A stretch of DNA of 41,589 nucleotides from a virus, in IMG/VR virus record IMGVR_UViG_3300024514_000011, positions 1-41,589 of that record. The stretch is one strand, 5' to 3'. The notes below the pieces were generated by a model that saw only the letters and a list, made by a program, of their open reading frames with translations, had not been told where the DNA came from and did no database searches. Every line of letters begins with the position of its first letter. The first letter of the stretch is position 1. The position numbers and the translations under genes are program-made. Below are positions 29,310 through 35,265 of this stretch, in pieces.

Positions 29310-30002
29310 CTATAGATATTCTTTCTTTTTCCAAATTTTATCTCTGTAATAATTAAAAAACTTTCTTTGTGATGAAATTTTTTGATCATTAGCAATTTTG
29401 AGAAGTTCTTCATTTCTTTCTGCTTTCCAAGTTTCTCTTTTGAATGGAATAATCTGAAATAAAGGAGTTCCTATTTCAATGATACCACTAAAGTCCTTTT
29501 TAAGCAAAAACGGTACATTACCAGAAGTCATAATATCATCGGCATCTACAATTCCTGTAAGTGTAACAAAGGGCAAGTCATGCCTATTAAATGGGTGAGT
29601 TACAATAGCACTGTAACCATCTGGTAATTTAAAGCAGTATGGAGACTGCCATGCAAAACTATCATCAGTAAACTCATCTGTTGTAGTTAAAAAATGTTTA
29701 TTTTTACCACGGTATAAAATAGGATCTGGTCCGATTGTCCATCTAAAATTATGATTACCAGTATCACCAAGATTACAATAAACGTCTGACCATAGTGTAA
29801 CGGTATAACCAGTGTTCATTGCATCTAAAAATGGTACACATGATTTGACATTTTTAAATGGCTCTATGCCATCATTAAAGACTATATTCTTTTTGTTAAA
29901 AGTTGGTATATCTTTATACCATGTGGGTATAGAGTTTTTAGAAGGTTTTATATCTGGAATTGCTGTACCATCTGCAGCAAACTCAATGATTCTTTGTTTC
30001 AT
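29310..30002 (-). CDS. Unknown phage protein family, paralogue of 18411
   Basis: A 230-aa protein. Shared with 18411: IPTWYKDIP, C-x-P-x-x-D-x-x-x-x-GY-x-x-x-LWSDVY, LPDGYSAIVTHP, DLPF, GIVDADD, PFLLKKDFSGIIEIGTPLFQIIPFKRETW. Both genes are next to a glycosyltransferase of GT-A type. No ribosome site is obvious; its ATG overlaps the stop of the zinc-finger gene by a few nt, so coupling is likely. Confidence 0.65.
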   Translation of the reverse strand: MKQRIIEFAADGTAIPDIKPSKNSIPTWYKDIPTFNKKNIVFNDGIEPFKNVKSCVPFLDAMNTGYTVTLWSDVYCNLGDTGNHNFRWTIGPDPILYRGKNKHFLTTTDEFTDDSFAWQSPYCFKLPDGYSAIVTHPFNRHDLPFVTLTGIVDADDIMTSGNVPFLLKKDFSGIIEIGTPLFQIIPFKRETWKAERNEELLKIANDQKISSQRKFFNYYRDKIWKKKEYL

Positions 30003-30112
30003 TTATGATCAGCCTTTTTATGGCGGTATAAAGATTGATGAGCAAAAATACCCCAACGAACTTCTATAGTTTTATTGCATAAATCACAAATAACTACTCT
30101 ACCCTTTTCCAT
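29999..30112 (-). CDS. Tiny C2H2-like zinc-finger protein
   Basis: A 37-aa protein with CDLC (9-12) and later His residues (26-37: H-Q-S-L-Y-R-H-K-K-A-D-H), a C-x2-C ... H-x5-H layout like a single classical zinc finger. It has no Shine-Dalgarno, but TATAAT (30119-30124) ends 6 nt before the ATG, so it is a leaderless gene at the head of the operon. Function unknown; it may be mainly a leading cistron. Confidence 0.6.
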   Translation of the reverse strand: MEKGRVVICDLCNKTIEVRWGIFAHQSLYRHKKADHK

Positions 30113-30118
30113 ACTTCT

Positions 30119-30147
30119 ATTATATACCTACCCCTAGGTTTTGTCAA
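30119..30147 (-). promoter_or_regulatory. Consensus promoter TTGACA-N17-TATAAT, leaderless
   Basis: Minus strand: -35 at 30147-30142, -10 at 30124-30119, ideal spacing, 6 nt before ATG 30112. It is the best promoter for the operon from the zinc finger through the carbamoyltransferase and tRNAs. Confidence 0.8.
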
Positions 30148-30148
30148 A

Positions 30149-30718
30149 TTAACCTACTTGGTTAACAGTTACAATAACAGAAGGAATTGACGGATGGCGA
30201 TTTGCACCACTGCCAGTTCCAGGCTCTGCTTCTAATTTTATAGTTGTAGTATCAGCAGACCACATTATTTGATAATAATCATTTGTACTAGCATTAACAA
30301 AAAAGTTCCATGCTGCAACATAATAAGGATTATTAGTGTTAACAATTACTTTTGTATTTGTATCCTCTATTGCTGTACCGTTTTTTGCAAGCCAAATATT
30401 TACTGTGCTACCAGATCCTCCACCGCCAGTGTGGTGCCACTGATCAGAAAATGCAATATTGTATTTACCAGCATATAAAAAGGTAATTTTAGAATTATCT
30501 ACTAACTGAATTCCATCTTCCCAATCAATATTATTTAATGTATGTGCTTGAATAGATCCACTTGTTCCAGTTTGATCTACAGTGCTCCAATATGATGCTG
30601 AATATCCAAATCCTCCAGCAGGACCAGGATCTCCTTGTGGACCTTGCGGACCAGTAGGACCTTGTGGACCTTGTGGACCAGGTACGCCAACATCTGGTGG
30701 ATTATAAAAACGTGCCAT
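30149..30718 (-). CDS. Collagen-like fibre protein with C1q-like head
   Basis: A 189-aa protein. Residues about 12-36 are eight or so G-x-y triplets (GPQGPQGPTGPQG...), which form a triple helix; the remaining 150 residues are beta-rich (HTLNNIDWEDGIQ ... AGKYNIAFSDQWHH ... VNIWLAKNGTAI ... YYVAAWNFFVNAS), typical of a TNF/C1q-like trimeric jelly-roll. Phage proteins of this build are decorating fibres or tail-fibre tips. Its start overlaps the previous stop (TAATG). Confidence 0.78.
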   Translation of the reverse strand: MARFYNPPDVGVPGPQGPQGPTGPQGPQGDPGPAGGFGYSASYWSTVDQTGTSGSIQAHTLNNIDWEDGIQLVDNSKITFLYAGKYNIAFSDQWHHTGGGGSGSTVNIWLAKNGTAIEDTNTKVIVNTNNPYYVAAWNFFVNASTNDYYQIMWSADTTTIKLEAEPGTGSGANRHPSIPSVIVTVNQVG

Positions 30719-30999
30719 TACATTCCTTGTTCTAGATTAGTCATAAGAATAGAAGCAGATAATCCACTGGTAGAACCAAGGGCATACAAAGCATCTCTTC
30801 CATTTAATTCAATTGAAATTGCATGGCTAGGATCAATTCTAAAACCATAATTTGCGTTAGTTAAATTTGATCCGCCAAGATAAACATATCCTGTAGCGTT
30901 GATATTTTGCACTGTGATATCAACTCCAGAGTGTGTTCCTGCAGGACTTAGCAATAAAGGTGAAGTTGTGCTAAGAGCAACTATTCTGTTTGTTGTCAT
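30718..30999 (-). CDS. Small beta-rich virion-type protein
   Basis: A 93-aa protein with ITVQNINATGYVYLGGSNLTNANYGFRI (about 28-55) and short strands afterwards, the pattern of small beta-sandwich phage decoration or neck-type proteins. It directly precedes the collagen-like gene (overlap TAATG), so it may belong to the same structure. No firm family. Confidence 0.55.
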   Translation of the reverse strand: MTTNRIVALSTTSPLLLSPAGTHSGVDITVQNINATGYVYLGGSNLTNANYGFRIDPSHAISIELNGRDALYALGSTSGLSASILMTNLEQGM

Positions 31000-31017
31000 A
31001 TGGTGAGTATAACACCA

Positions 31018-31347
31018 TTAGTGAAAACTATCACCACAAGAACATGTTCCTGTAGCATTTGGATTATCTAGAAAAAATCCTTGTTTTTCAATGGTATCAA
31101 AGTATTCTATGGTAGCCCCATCTAGATAAGGCAAAGATAGATTATCTACTCTAAGATCAAACCCATCATAACTAAACACGCTATCATTATCACGTTTTTC
31201 GTAATCAAAATATGTTTGATGTTTTAGCCCTGAGCATCCTCCAGGCATTACAGTAACACGTAAGAATATTTCATGATTAGGGATAGCAATTTGTGTACCC
31301 TTAATTAATTCTCTAACCTTCTCCTGTGCTGCCTCTGTTAGTTTCAT
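31018..31347 (-). CDS. A-type Fe-S carrier (IscA/SufA/ErpA-like)
   Basis: A 109-aa HesB-family protein. The three conserved cysteines are Cys38 (PGGCSGLKH) and Cys102/Cys104 (GTCSCGDSFH). These proteins carry Fe-S clusters to target apoproteins. The phage also encodes WhiB, a Cas4-like nuclease and a CDGSH protein, all Fe-S proteins, so the carrier may serve these. It overlaps the upstream gene by 35 nt. Confidence 0.9.
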   Translation of the reverse strand: MKLTEAAQEKVRELIKGTQIAIPNHEIFLRVTVMPGGCSGLKHQTYFDYEKRDNDSVFSYDGFDLRVDNLSLPYLDGATIEYFDTIEKQGFFLDNPNATGTCSCGDSFH

Positions 31348-31564
31348 CTGGCATCCTTTCGTTTAATCCTCTGGCTATATCTGCACAAACTTCAAAAGCC
31401 TTTTTAGTTCTACGACTTTTTGTTTTGCCGTGTGTAGCCCATACTTCATAAGTATACTCAATATCAAGAGCAATCTGCTCTCGTATTTCTTTTACTGTAA
31501 AAACAATGAACTCCCAGACTTGCTTCTTCTGCTCGTCTGAGAGTTCCTCTGTCCAATTAGGCAT
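31313..31564 (-). CDS. Hypothetical helical protein
   Basis: An 83-aa protein starting at ATG 31564, which lies in the stop region of the ssb gene. It is all helical and charged, with WTEELSDEQKKQVWEF near the N-terminus and basic KSRRTKK in the middle. Function unknown. The longer frame to 31591 would run into ssb and lacks a better start. Confidence 0.6.
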   Translation of the reverse strand: MPNWTEELSDEQKKQVWEFIVFTVKEIREQIALDIEYTYEVWATHGKTKSRRTKKAFEVCADIARGLNERMPDETNRGSTGEG

Positions 31565-31949
31565 TAGCCTTGACCCATGGATCTTCTCCACTCACTGTTG
31601 CCATAGCAGGCGATGGAACTTCTTTTGCAATTGTGTGAAGAGTTAGAGCAATTGATTCTGCATTAACTTCATAGGATGTTCTTGCATTGCCACTGCTGTC
31701 TTTCCAACTTTCTTGATAAATTGTTCCAACAATTGTTACTTCTTGTCCCTTTTTAAGGTTAGCAAGTGCTTGTTGTCCAAGAGTTTTCCAAGCCTTTACT
31801 GTCCACCAAGATGTGTCTTTATCTTCCCACTTACCCGTTGTTTCATTCTTTACTCTGTCGTTTGTGGCAACTGTAAAACGTGCTCCAGACTGTCCAATAG
31901 CCTCTGGATCTTTGCCAAGTCTTCCAACAATAGTTACTTTAGGATTCAT
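31557..31949 (-). CDS. ssb: Single-stranded DNA-binding protein
   Basis: A 130-aa OB-fold protein: MNPKVTIVGRLGKDPE (1-16), FTVATNDR (25-32), DTSWWTVKAWKTLGQQALANLKKGQEVTIVG (about 45-75), then SYEVNAESI. The C-terminus is short, ending EDPWVKANA and not the usual acidic PF tip that binds partners in bacterial SSB. It coats ssDNA in phage replication and is upstream of the small helical gene in the same operon. Confidence 0.88.
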   Translation of the reverse strand: MNPKVTIVGRLGKDPEAIGQSGARFTVATNDRVKNETTGKWEDKDTSWWTVKAWKTLGQQALANLKKGQEVTIVGTIYQESWKDSSGNARTSYEVNAESIALTLHTIAKEVPSPAMATVSGEDPWVKANA

Positions 31950-31996
31950 TTATATCTCGCTCTCTATATTTTAATTAGACCCTTATTATAAGGATA

Positions 31997-32113
31997 TCAC
32001 ATATCGTCTTCTTTTTCAAATTCCTCTAACGCTTCTTTATTATTATAACAATAAAGGCAAGCCCCATTTTGTAGCGGGGTATTACAGTCATTACAGTATT
32101 TTAAGAAGCCCAT
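31997..32113 (-). CDS. Tiny zinc-ribbon protein
   Basis: A 38-aa protein with C7-x2-C10 and C19-x2-C22 (KYCNDCNTPLQNGACLYCYN), a minimal four-cysteine zinc ribbon, then an acidic helix. Its ATG overlaps the end of the upstream 32-aa gene. Function unknown. Confidence 0.6.
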   Translation of the reverse strand: MGFLKYCNDCNTPLQNGACLYCYNNKEALEEFEKEDDM

Positions 32114-32199
32114 ACGCCAAGTAAAAAGCCTATAATAAATACCATAGTCAAGATTTCTCTCCAATATGTGAAAGGATCTCTCAAGTCCTCATGTTTCAT
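32101..32199 (-). CDS. Tiny membrane protein
   Basis: A 32-aa protein with one hydrophobic segment (residues 15-31: ILTMVFIIGFLLGVWAS). Its ATG overlaps the stop of the CDGSH gene (TAATG) and its end overlaps the next zinc-ribbon start, a normal arrangement for real tiny cistrons. Function unknown. Confidence 0.5.
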   Translation of the reverse strand: MKHEDLRDPFTYWREILTMVFIIGFLLGVWAS

Positions 32200-32378
32200 T
32201 ACTTACCCCTGATTGCTGCGATGGCAAGCATTTTAAACCCAAGAGCATTTAGTTTGCTACCATCTATATCTATATCTTCTAATTGTTTAATAATATCATC
32301 CTTAACTGCTTTCACAATTTTATGTGTGCCGTTGCAGTCTGGATACTCAGTTGAATAACCACATTTACATTGTCCCAT
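32199..32378 (-). CDS. CDGSH-type [2Fe-2S] protein
   Basis: A 59-aa protein with CKCGYSTEYPDCNGTHK (residues 4-20), the CDGSH iron-sulfur signature C-x-C-x2-(S/T)-x3-P-x-C-x-G-(S/T)-H, here with Asn for the Asp. Three Cys (4, 6, 15) and His19 hold the cluster. A helical tail follows. Start chosen at ATG 32378, 6 nt after TATACT. The function of stand-alone CDGSH proteins is unclear; redox or Fe-S transfer is likely. Confidence 0.75.
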   Translation of the reverse strand: MGQCKCGYSTEYPDCNGTHKIVKAVKDDIIKQLEDIDIDGSKLNALGFKMLAIAAIRGK

Positions 32379-32384
32379 ATAAAG

Positions 32385-32413
32385 AGTATACCTTATAGCA
32401 AAAATAAATGCAA
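32385..32413 (-). promoter_or_regulatory. Promoter TTGCAT-N17-TATACT, leaderless
   Basis: Minus strand: -35 at 32413-32408, -10 at 32390-32385, 6 nt before ATG 32378. It faces away from the rightward promoter of the gene at 32433, whose -10 is at 32420-32425. Confidence 0.65.
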
Positions 32414-32417
32414 CTAT

Positions 32418-32425
32418 GATAGAAT
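32418..32425 (+). promoter_or_regulatory. Extended -10 promoter TGATAGAAT, leaderless
   Basis: TG-A-TAGAAT (TAGAAT 32420-32425) ends 7 nt before ATG 32433. It is divergent from the CDGSH promoter and the two share about 40 bp. Confidence 0.5.
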
Positions 32426-32432
32426 AATTCTT

Positions 32433-32615
32433 ATGTGTCCAAAATGTCATGTAAAACTATTACCAATTATTTATGGTAAATTAACGCCAGATCTATTAGA
32501 CATGCAAAAAAGCGGAAAAATAATTCTCGGCGACGGTAAGTATGTTAAAGGCAAGCCAACATCACTATGTATATCTTGCGAAGAAGCATTTGATGTATTA
32601 GTTTATATGGACTGA
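32433..32615 (+). CDS. Small zinc-ribbon protein
   Basis: A 60-aa protein: CPKC (2-5) at the very N-terminus and CISC (about 47-50) near the end, one zinc ribbon around a beta region. Because it starts immediately with Met-Cys, the frame to an upstream ATG at 32370 would cross the opposite CDGSH gene and is unlikely. It is 1 nt before the nucleotidyltransferase. Function unknown. Confidence 0.65.
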   Translation: MCPKCHVKLLPIIYGKLTPDLLDMQKSGKIILGDGKYVKGKPTSLCISCEEAFDVLVYMD

Positions 32616-32616
32616 C

Positions 32617-33261
32617 ATGAGAGTAATCATTCCAGCAGCAGGAAAAGGTACACGTTGGAATAACTTTCGTAATACCCCAAAACATCTTGCAATAATAGAT
32701 GGCGAACCACTGCTAAACAGAACCATTAATCAGTTTAATAAGTTTAGCAATGATATAGTCGTAATATCTAAAAACAATATAAGTATAAATGCTGCCACTG
32801 AATATCCTCTTGAAGGCAACTGGAATGATGCAGCCAAACTGTACTCATCAGTCCATCTGTGGGGGGAAGATAGAACAATTATTGCATTTGGTGATGTTTG
32901 GTTTTCTGATCAAGCGGTAGAGACAATAGCAAATAATATAGATCCAATACAGTTTTTTCTACGCCCCAAAGCATCAAAAATTACTGGCAAAAAATATAAA
33001 GAAATATTTGCATTGAGTTTTGACGGGGGACAAAAAGAGTTCGTTCGTAATGTCCTACAGCAGGTAATAGAAGAAAACAAAAAAGGTCCTGGAACATACC
33101 TGTTGTATAAAAAGATAAGGAACCTTGAAAGCCTACGGGTACAGCATCACTTTACAAATAAATCAAACTATGTTGAAATCAACGACTGGACTGAAGACTT
33201 TGATCATCCGCAAGATCTAGAAATATGGGAAAAGCGGCGTTTAAAGTTCGGCGCAAAATAG
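32617..33261 (+). CDS. Sugar-phosphate nucleotidyltransferase-like protein
   Basis: A 214-aa protein. IIPAAGKGTRW (4-14) is the NTP-binding loop of sugar-1-phosphate nucleotidyltransferases; PKHLAIIDGEPLL and IIAFGDVWFS (about 87-96, Asp of the metal site) follow, and the C-terminus has EINDWTEDFDHPQDLE with the second metal Asp. It would make an NDP-sugar, possibly a donor for the glycosyltransferases on the other strand. It is short but contains the core motifs. Confidence 0.75.
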   Translation: MRVIIPAAGKGTRWNNFRNTPKHLAIIDGEPLLNRTINQFNKFSNDIVVISKNNISINAATEYPLEGNWNDAAKLYSSVHLWGEDRTIIAFGDVWFSDQAVETIANNIDPIQFFLRPKASKITGKKYKEIFALSFDGGQKEFVRNVLQQVIEENKKGPGTYLLYKKIRNLESLRVQHHFTNKSNYVEINDWTEDFDHPQDLEIWEKRRLKFGAK

Positions 33262-33309
33262 AACCCCACAACCAACATTTGCCCCTTTGCAGGGCAATAT
33301 GGTTGGGGT
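33259..33309. terminator. Strong two-tier hairpin between convergent genes
   Basis: Outer arms ACCCCA(CA)ACCA (33263-33274) and TGGTTGGGGT (33300-33309), inner arms TTGCCC (33279-33284) and GGGCAA (33292-33297). On the minus strand TTCTATTTT follows. It lies between the convergent genes 32617 and 33313, so it may terminate both. Its left edge repeats TAGAACCCCACA from 12436-12447. Confidence 0.65.
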
Positions 33310-33312
33310 ATA

Positions 33313-33405
33313 TCAATCAATGCCTATTGCTTCATAATCATCTATATGATCATCTGTATCCCTCATAATGGGAATAAACTCATTCTTTTCTCTGTATAGA
33401 CTCAT
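33313..33405 (-). CDS. 30-aa acidic peptide, leaderless
   Basis: ATG 33405 to TGA 33313, 30 aa: MSLYREKNEFIPIMRD then an Asp-rich end. TATAAT (33417-33412) ends 6 nt before the ATG, as for other leaderless genes. The short acidic sequence has no motif. It lies downstream of the structured RNA from promoter 33559-33588. Confidence 0.5.
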   Translation of the reverse strand: MSLYREKNEFIPIMRDTDDHIDDYEAIGID

Positions 33406-33417
33406 ATCTATATTATA

Positions 33418-33552
33418 CAGAAAGGGAGCAGTTTAGACTCATGCTCAGGAGTGCGCCTCCAGAAAGGGAGAGGCGACTTATCCGCCAGAAAGGGAGCGGA
33501 TGCTAGAAGAGGTACGACCACACGGTAAACCATCAGCCGTTCATGCCTTCTA
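33418..33552 (-). ncRNA. Candidate leader/regulatory RNA with twin anti-SD-like loops
   Basis: Predicted from promoter 33559-33588. In transcript order: stem CTAGAAG/CTTCTAG (33553-33547 with 33509-33503); hairpin ATCCGC/GCGGAT (33501-33480) and hairpin CGCCTC/GAGGCG (33475-33454), both with the identical loop TCCCTTTCTG; then the GAGCA...TGCTC hairpin (33450-33426); then a third TCCCTTTCTG, unpaired. The loop is the exact complement of the Shine-Dalgarno CAGAAAGGGA used before the gene at 37095. Function inferred. Confidence 0.5.
33426..33450. repeat. GAGCA-hairpin repeat, copy 1
   Basis: GAGCAGTTT-N7-TGCTCAGGA, with GAGCA/TGCTC arms. One of five copies in the right arm; this one lies inside the leader RNA. 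Confidence 0.7.
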
Positions 33553-33558
33553 GATATA

Positions 33559-33588
33559 ATTATAGCAAAGTGTTGGCTAGTATGTCAA
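33559..33588 (-). promoter_or_regulatory. Very strong leftward promoter TTGACA-N18-TATAAT
   Basis: Minus strand: -35 TTGACA at 33588-33583, -10 TATAAT at 33564-33559 with TGC extension, predicted start near 33552. It is one of the best promoters in the window and fires into the hairpin-rich region, not directly into a large gene. Confidence 0.8.
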
Positions 33589-33637
33589 ATCCCATTCAAT
33601 GTCATTTATACTTAGCCATTCAAGGCATGTAGATATT

Positions 33638-34003
33638 TTATCGTAAATCATAATCTGGATCCACTGTTCCTGTCTTCTCCCAATATGGGATACCATTCTC
33701 GTCATAATCAGAGCCAAGCCTATCCATTAATTCTTGGTCTTCATCATCAAAAGATATATCGTAATGTGTTCCCCATCTACTATATGGCTTATCTAAAACA
33801 TTGTATAGCCAGTTATAGGTTCTAATTCTAAGATGGTCAAACTTCGGCGGTACAAAGGAGTTATCCTCATCATACTCATTCTCATATATATAATATATCC
33901 TTAATGACCTAGATAAGAACATATGGGATATACGGTGAAATATCTGATTGGCTATAAACCTCAAGATTAGGTTATTGGTTTGATGCTCAGGAATGAATTG
34001 CAT
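33638..34003 (-). CDS. Hypothetical protein
   Basis: A 121-aa protein starting at ATG 34003. I prefer this start to an upstream ATG at 34051 because TATACT (34015-34010) ends 6 nt before it. It is Tyr/Asp/Glu-rich, with a helical first half and an acidic second half (DEDQELMDRLGSDYDENGIPYW). No recognisable family. First gene left of the candidate origin. Confidence 0.6.
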   Translation of the reverse strand: MQFIPEHQTNNLILRFIANQIFHRISHMFLSRSLRIYYIYENEYDEDNSFVPPKFDHLRIRTYNWLYNVLDKPYSRWGTHYDISFDDEDQELMDRLGSDYDENGIPYWEKTGTVDPDYDLR

Positions 34004-34009
34004 ATGACA

Positions 34010-34015
34010 AGTATA
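34010..34015 (-). promoter_or_regulatory. -10 box TATACT of a leaderless gene
   Basis: Minus strand TATACT 34015-34010, 6 nt before ATG 34003; no good -35. Confidence 0.45.
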
Positions 34016-34511
34016 GCCTAAATGTCCTGATTTGTATACCCCGTTTTCCACAAAATCTCATAGTTATCCACAGGTTTATCCACAAAAATATATTACTGAT
34101 TATATTTTCATATACTATAGGTGGAGGAAAAGGGAGGAAAGTGGGGAATGGAACATCTTTAGAAGATGGATCGTAATGCGACAGTTCAAACCAACCCAGT
34201 TCCCAAACCCCATATCATATAAAACCTTATATGTCAAATAGCCAAATAGCCTGCATAATACCATATCAAACCATATTTGTCAAATGATTTGTCCCAAATT
34301 ATAGACAAAATGTGGTTTAAAAATGTTTAAAAACCATAACAAAATGTTATAAAACCATATAAAAATGTTTTAAAATGTTTGAAAATCAGGGAAAAATAAA
34401 GTGTTTTCGTAATGTTTTATATAGAGGGATTTGGGTATATCTTTTTGTACCCCGCCAAACTTTCAGGGATTTTTTGAAAAGGGTTCTTAATGTTTTTTTG
34501 GGAAATCTCAC

Positions 34512-34541
34512 GCCCCTTCGGGGCTGCCGCCATTCGGCGGC
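34512..34541. repeat. Tandem GC-rich hairpins
   Basis: GCCCC-TTC-GGGGC (34512-34524) and GCCGCC-ATTC-GGCGGC (34526-34541), two nearly adjacent strong hairpins inside otherwise AT-rich DNA. No T-tract follows on the + strand. Confidence 0.7.
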
Positions 34542-34557
34542 GGTATATAAAAGATCC

Positions 34558-34586
34558 TTGACAAACATACCTATATACAGTATAAG
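34558..34586 (+). promoter_or_regulatory. Rightward promoter TTGACA-N17-TATAAG
   Basis: Consensus -35 (34558-34563), -10 TATAAG (34581-34586). No rightward gene follows; it fires toward the end of the minus-strand gene at 34767. Confidence 0.55.
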
Positions 34587-34601
34587 GGATATAACCCTGA
34601 T

Positions 34602-34630
34602 TTGACAAATAAAAATTTGTTTGATAAAAT
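34602..34630 (+). promoter_or_regulatory. Rightward promoter TTGACA-N17-TAAAAT
   Basis: Consensus -35 (34602-34607), -10 TAAAAT (34625-34630) preceded by TGA. Second tandem promoter, start near 34637. Confidence 0.55.
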
Positions 34631-34735
34631 GCTGGGATTTTTTATGTTTGATCGTAATAAAAATTCTGGGAAAAAAATACTATCTTCGTAATAAAGTGTT
34701 TGGAATTTGAAAGATAGGGTCGGGGCGCAGCCCAC

Positions 34736-34764
34736 AGCATAGCACATCTGCTGCAGGCTGTCAA
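34736..34764 (-). promoter_or_regulatory. Leftward promoter TTGACA-N17-TATGCT
   Basis: Minus strand: -35 at 34764-34759, -10 at 34741-34736, start near 34729. It points into the origin region and converges with the two rightward promoters. TATGCT is also the -10 of the 40061 operon. Confidence 0.6.
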
Positions 34765-34766
34765 CC

Positions 34767-35039
34767 CTACTCTACATTATTAGATTTATCAAACATTTCA
34801 TTCAATGATTCATAGTCTCCTTCTAGATCTAACTCTAATGCAGCACATAACAAATTAAATGTTTCTTCTATATACATTATTGCTTGATCAGCAGGTTTAA
34901 CTAATTCAGTATGAACAAAATATGCTAACGGGAGTCCAATGTCATTATATTCTATAAAGTCACTGAACTGTTCTTCATCTCTAAAGTTAATCCAGAGATC
35001 TGATAATATACCCGCTTTGTTAGCGAAGTTGGTCGCCAT
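34767..35039 (-). CDS. Hypothetical acidic protein
   Basis: A 90-aa acidic, helical protein with no Cys. Its ATG lies in the end of the 35020 gene (20-nt overlap), so the two are coupled. It ends 3 nt before the leftward promoter of the origin region. No family recognised. Confidence 0.65.
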   Translation of the reverse strand: MATNFANKAGILSDLWINFRDEEQFSDFIEYNDIGLPLAYFVHTELVKPADQAIMYIEETFNLLCAALELDLEGDYESLNEMFDKSNNVE

Positions 35040-35259
35040 AGTATTGTCCTATCTGCCTATACTCTGATACAGTCTTGTTGTATTCAGTTGCTTCTAATAC
35101 CTCCAGCACACGAGCATAAACTACATATGGCTGTGTTGTTGCTAGATATTTTCCAACTGCCTCAAGGTCAAGACCAAAGTCAGATACAAGTCTGCCAATA
35201 GCAATAGCAACCTTTTCTTCTTTTGATATTCCTAGCCTAAGACCTCTCAATATACGCAT
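35020..35259 (-). CDS. Small hypothetical protein, leaderless or attenuated
   Basis: A 79-aa helical protein (MRILRGLRLGISKEEKVAIAIGRLVSDFGLD...). I recall similar small proteins in actinophages. GGAGGT lies just before the ATG and TAGAAT directly before that, so it may be leaderless from its own promoter, or translated from the upstream message using GGAGG if that message passes the structure at 35280-35316. Confidence 0.65.
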   Translation of the reverse strand: MRILRGLRLGISKEEKVAIAIGRLVSDFGLDLEAVGKYLATTQPYVVYARVLEVLEATEYNKTVSEYRQIGQYYGDQLR

Positions 35260-35265
35260 ACCTCC

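Larger units (their letters stand above)
34044..34766. other. Candidate replication origin (DnaA boxes plus AT-rich iteron region)
   Basis: Two exact DnaA boxes TTATCCACA (34064-34072, 34076-34084) in direct order 12 bp apart, and a near box TTTTCCACA (34044-34052), begin a 720-bp stretch with no credible gene. It continues as AT-rich DNA with four AAAATGTT copies (34320-34379), four CCATA(T/A) copies, four TCGTAAT copies (near 34172, 34408, 34653, 34687), a tandem GC hairpin pair, and three promoters. This is the layout of a DnaA-dependent origin. The function is inferred. Confidence 0.6.

Noticed and set aside
33441-33506. A 21-codon rightward frame across the two hairpins
   Set aside because: It reads through both stem-loops, has no promoter, and the strong promoter reads the other strand.
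34375-34608. Short open frames on both strands in the origin region
   Set aside because: Their composition follows the AT-rich repeats and the GC hairpins, none has a ribosome site at useful distance, and they overlap promoter and hairpin elements.
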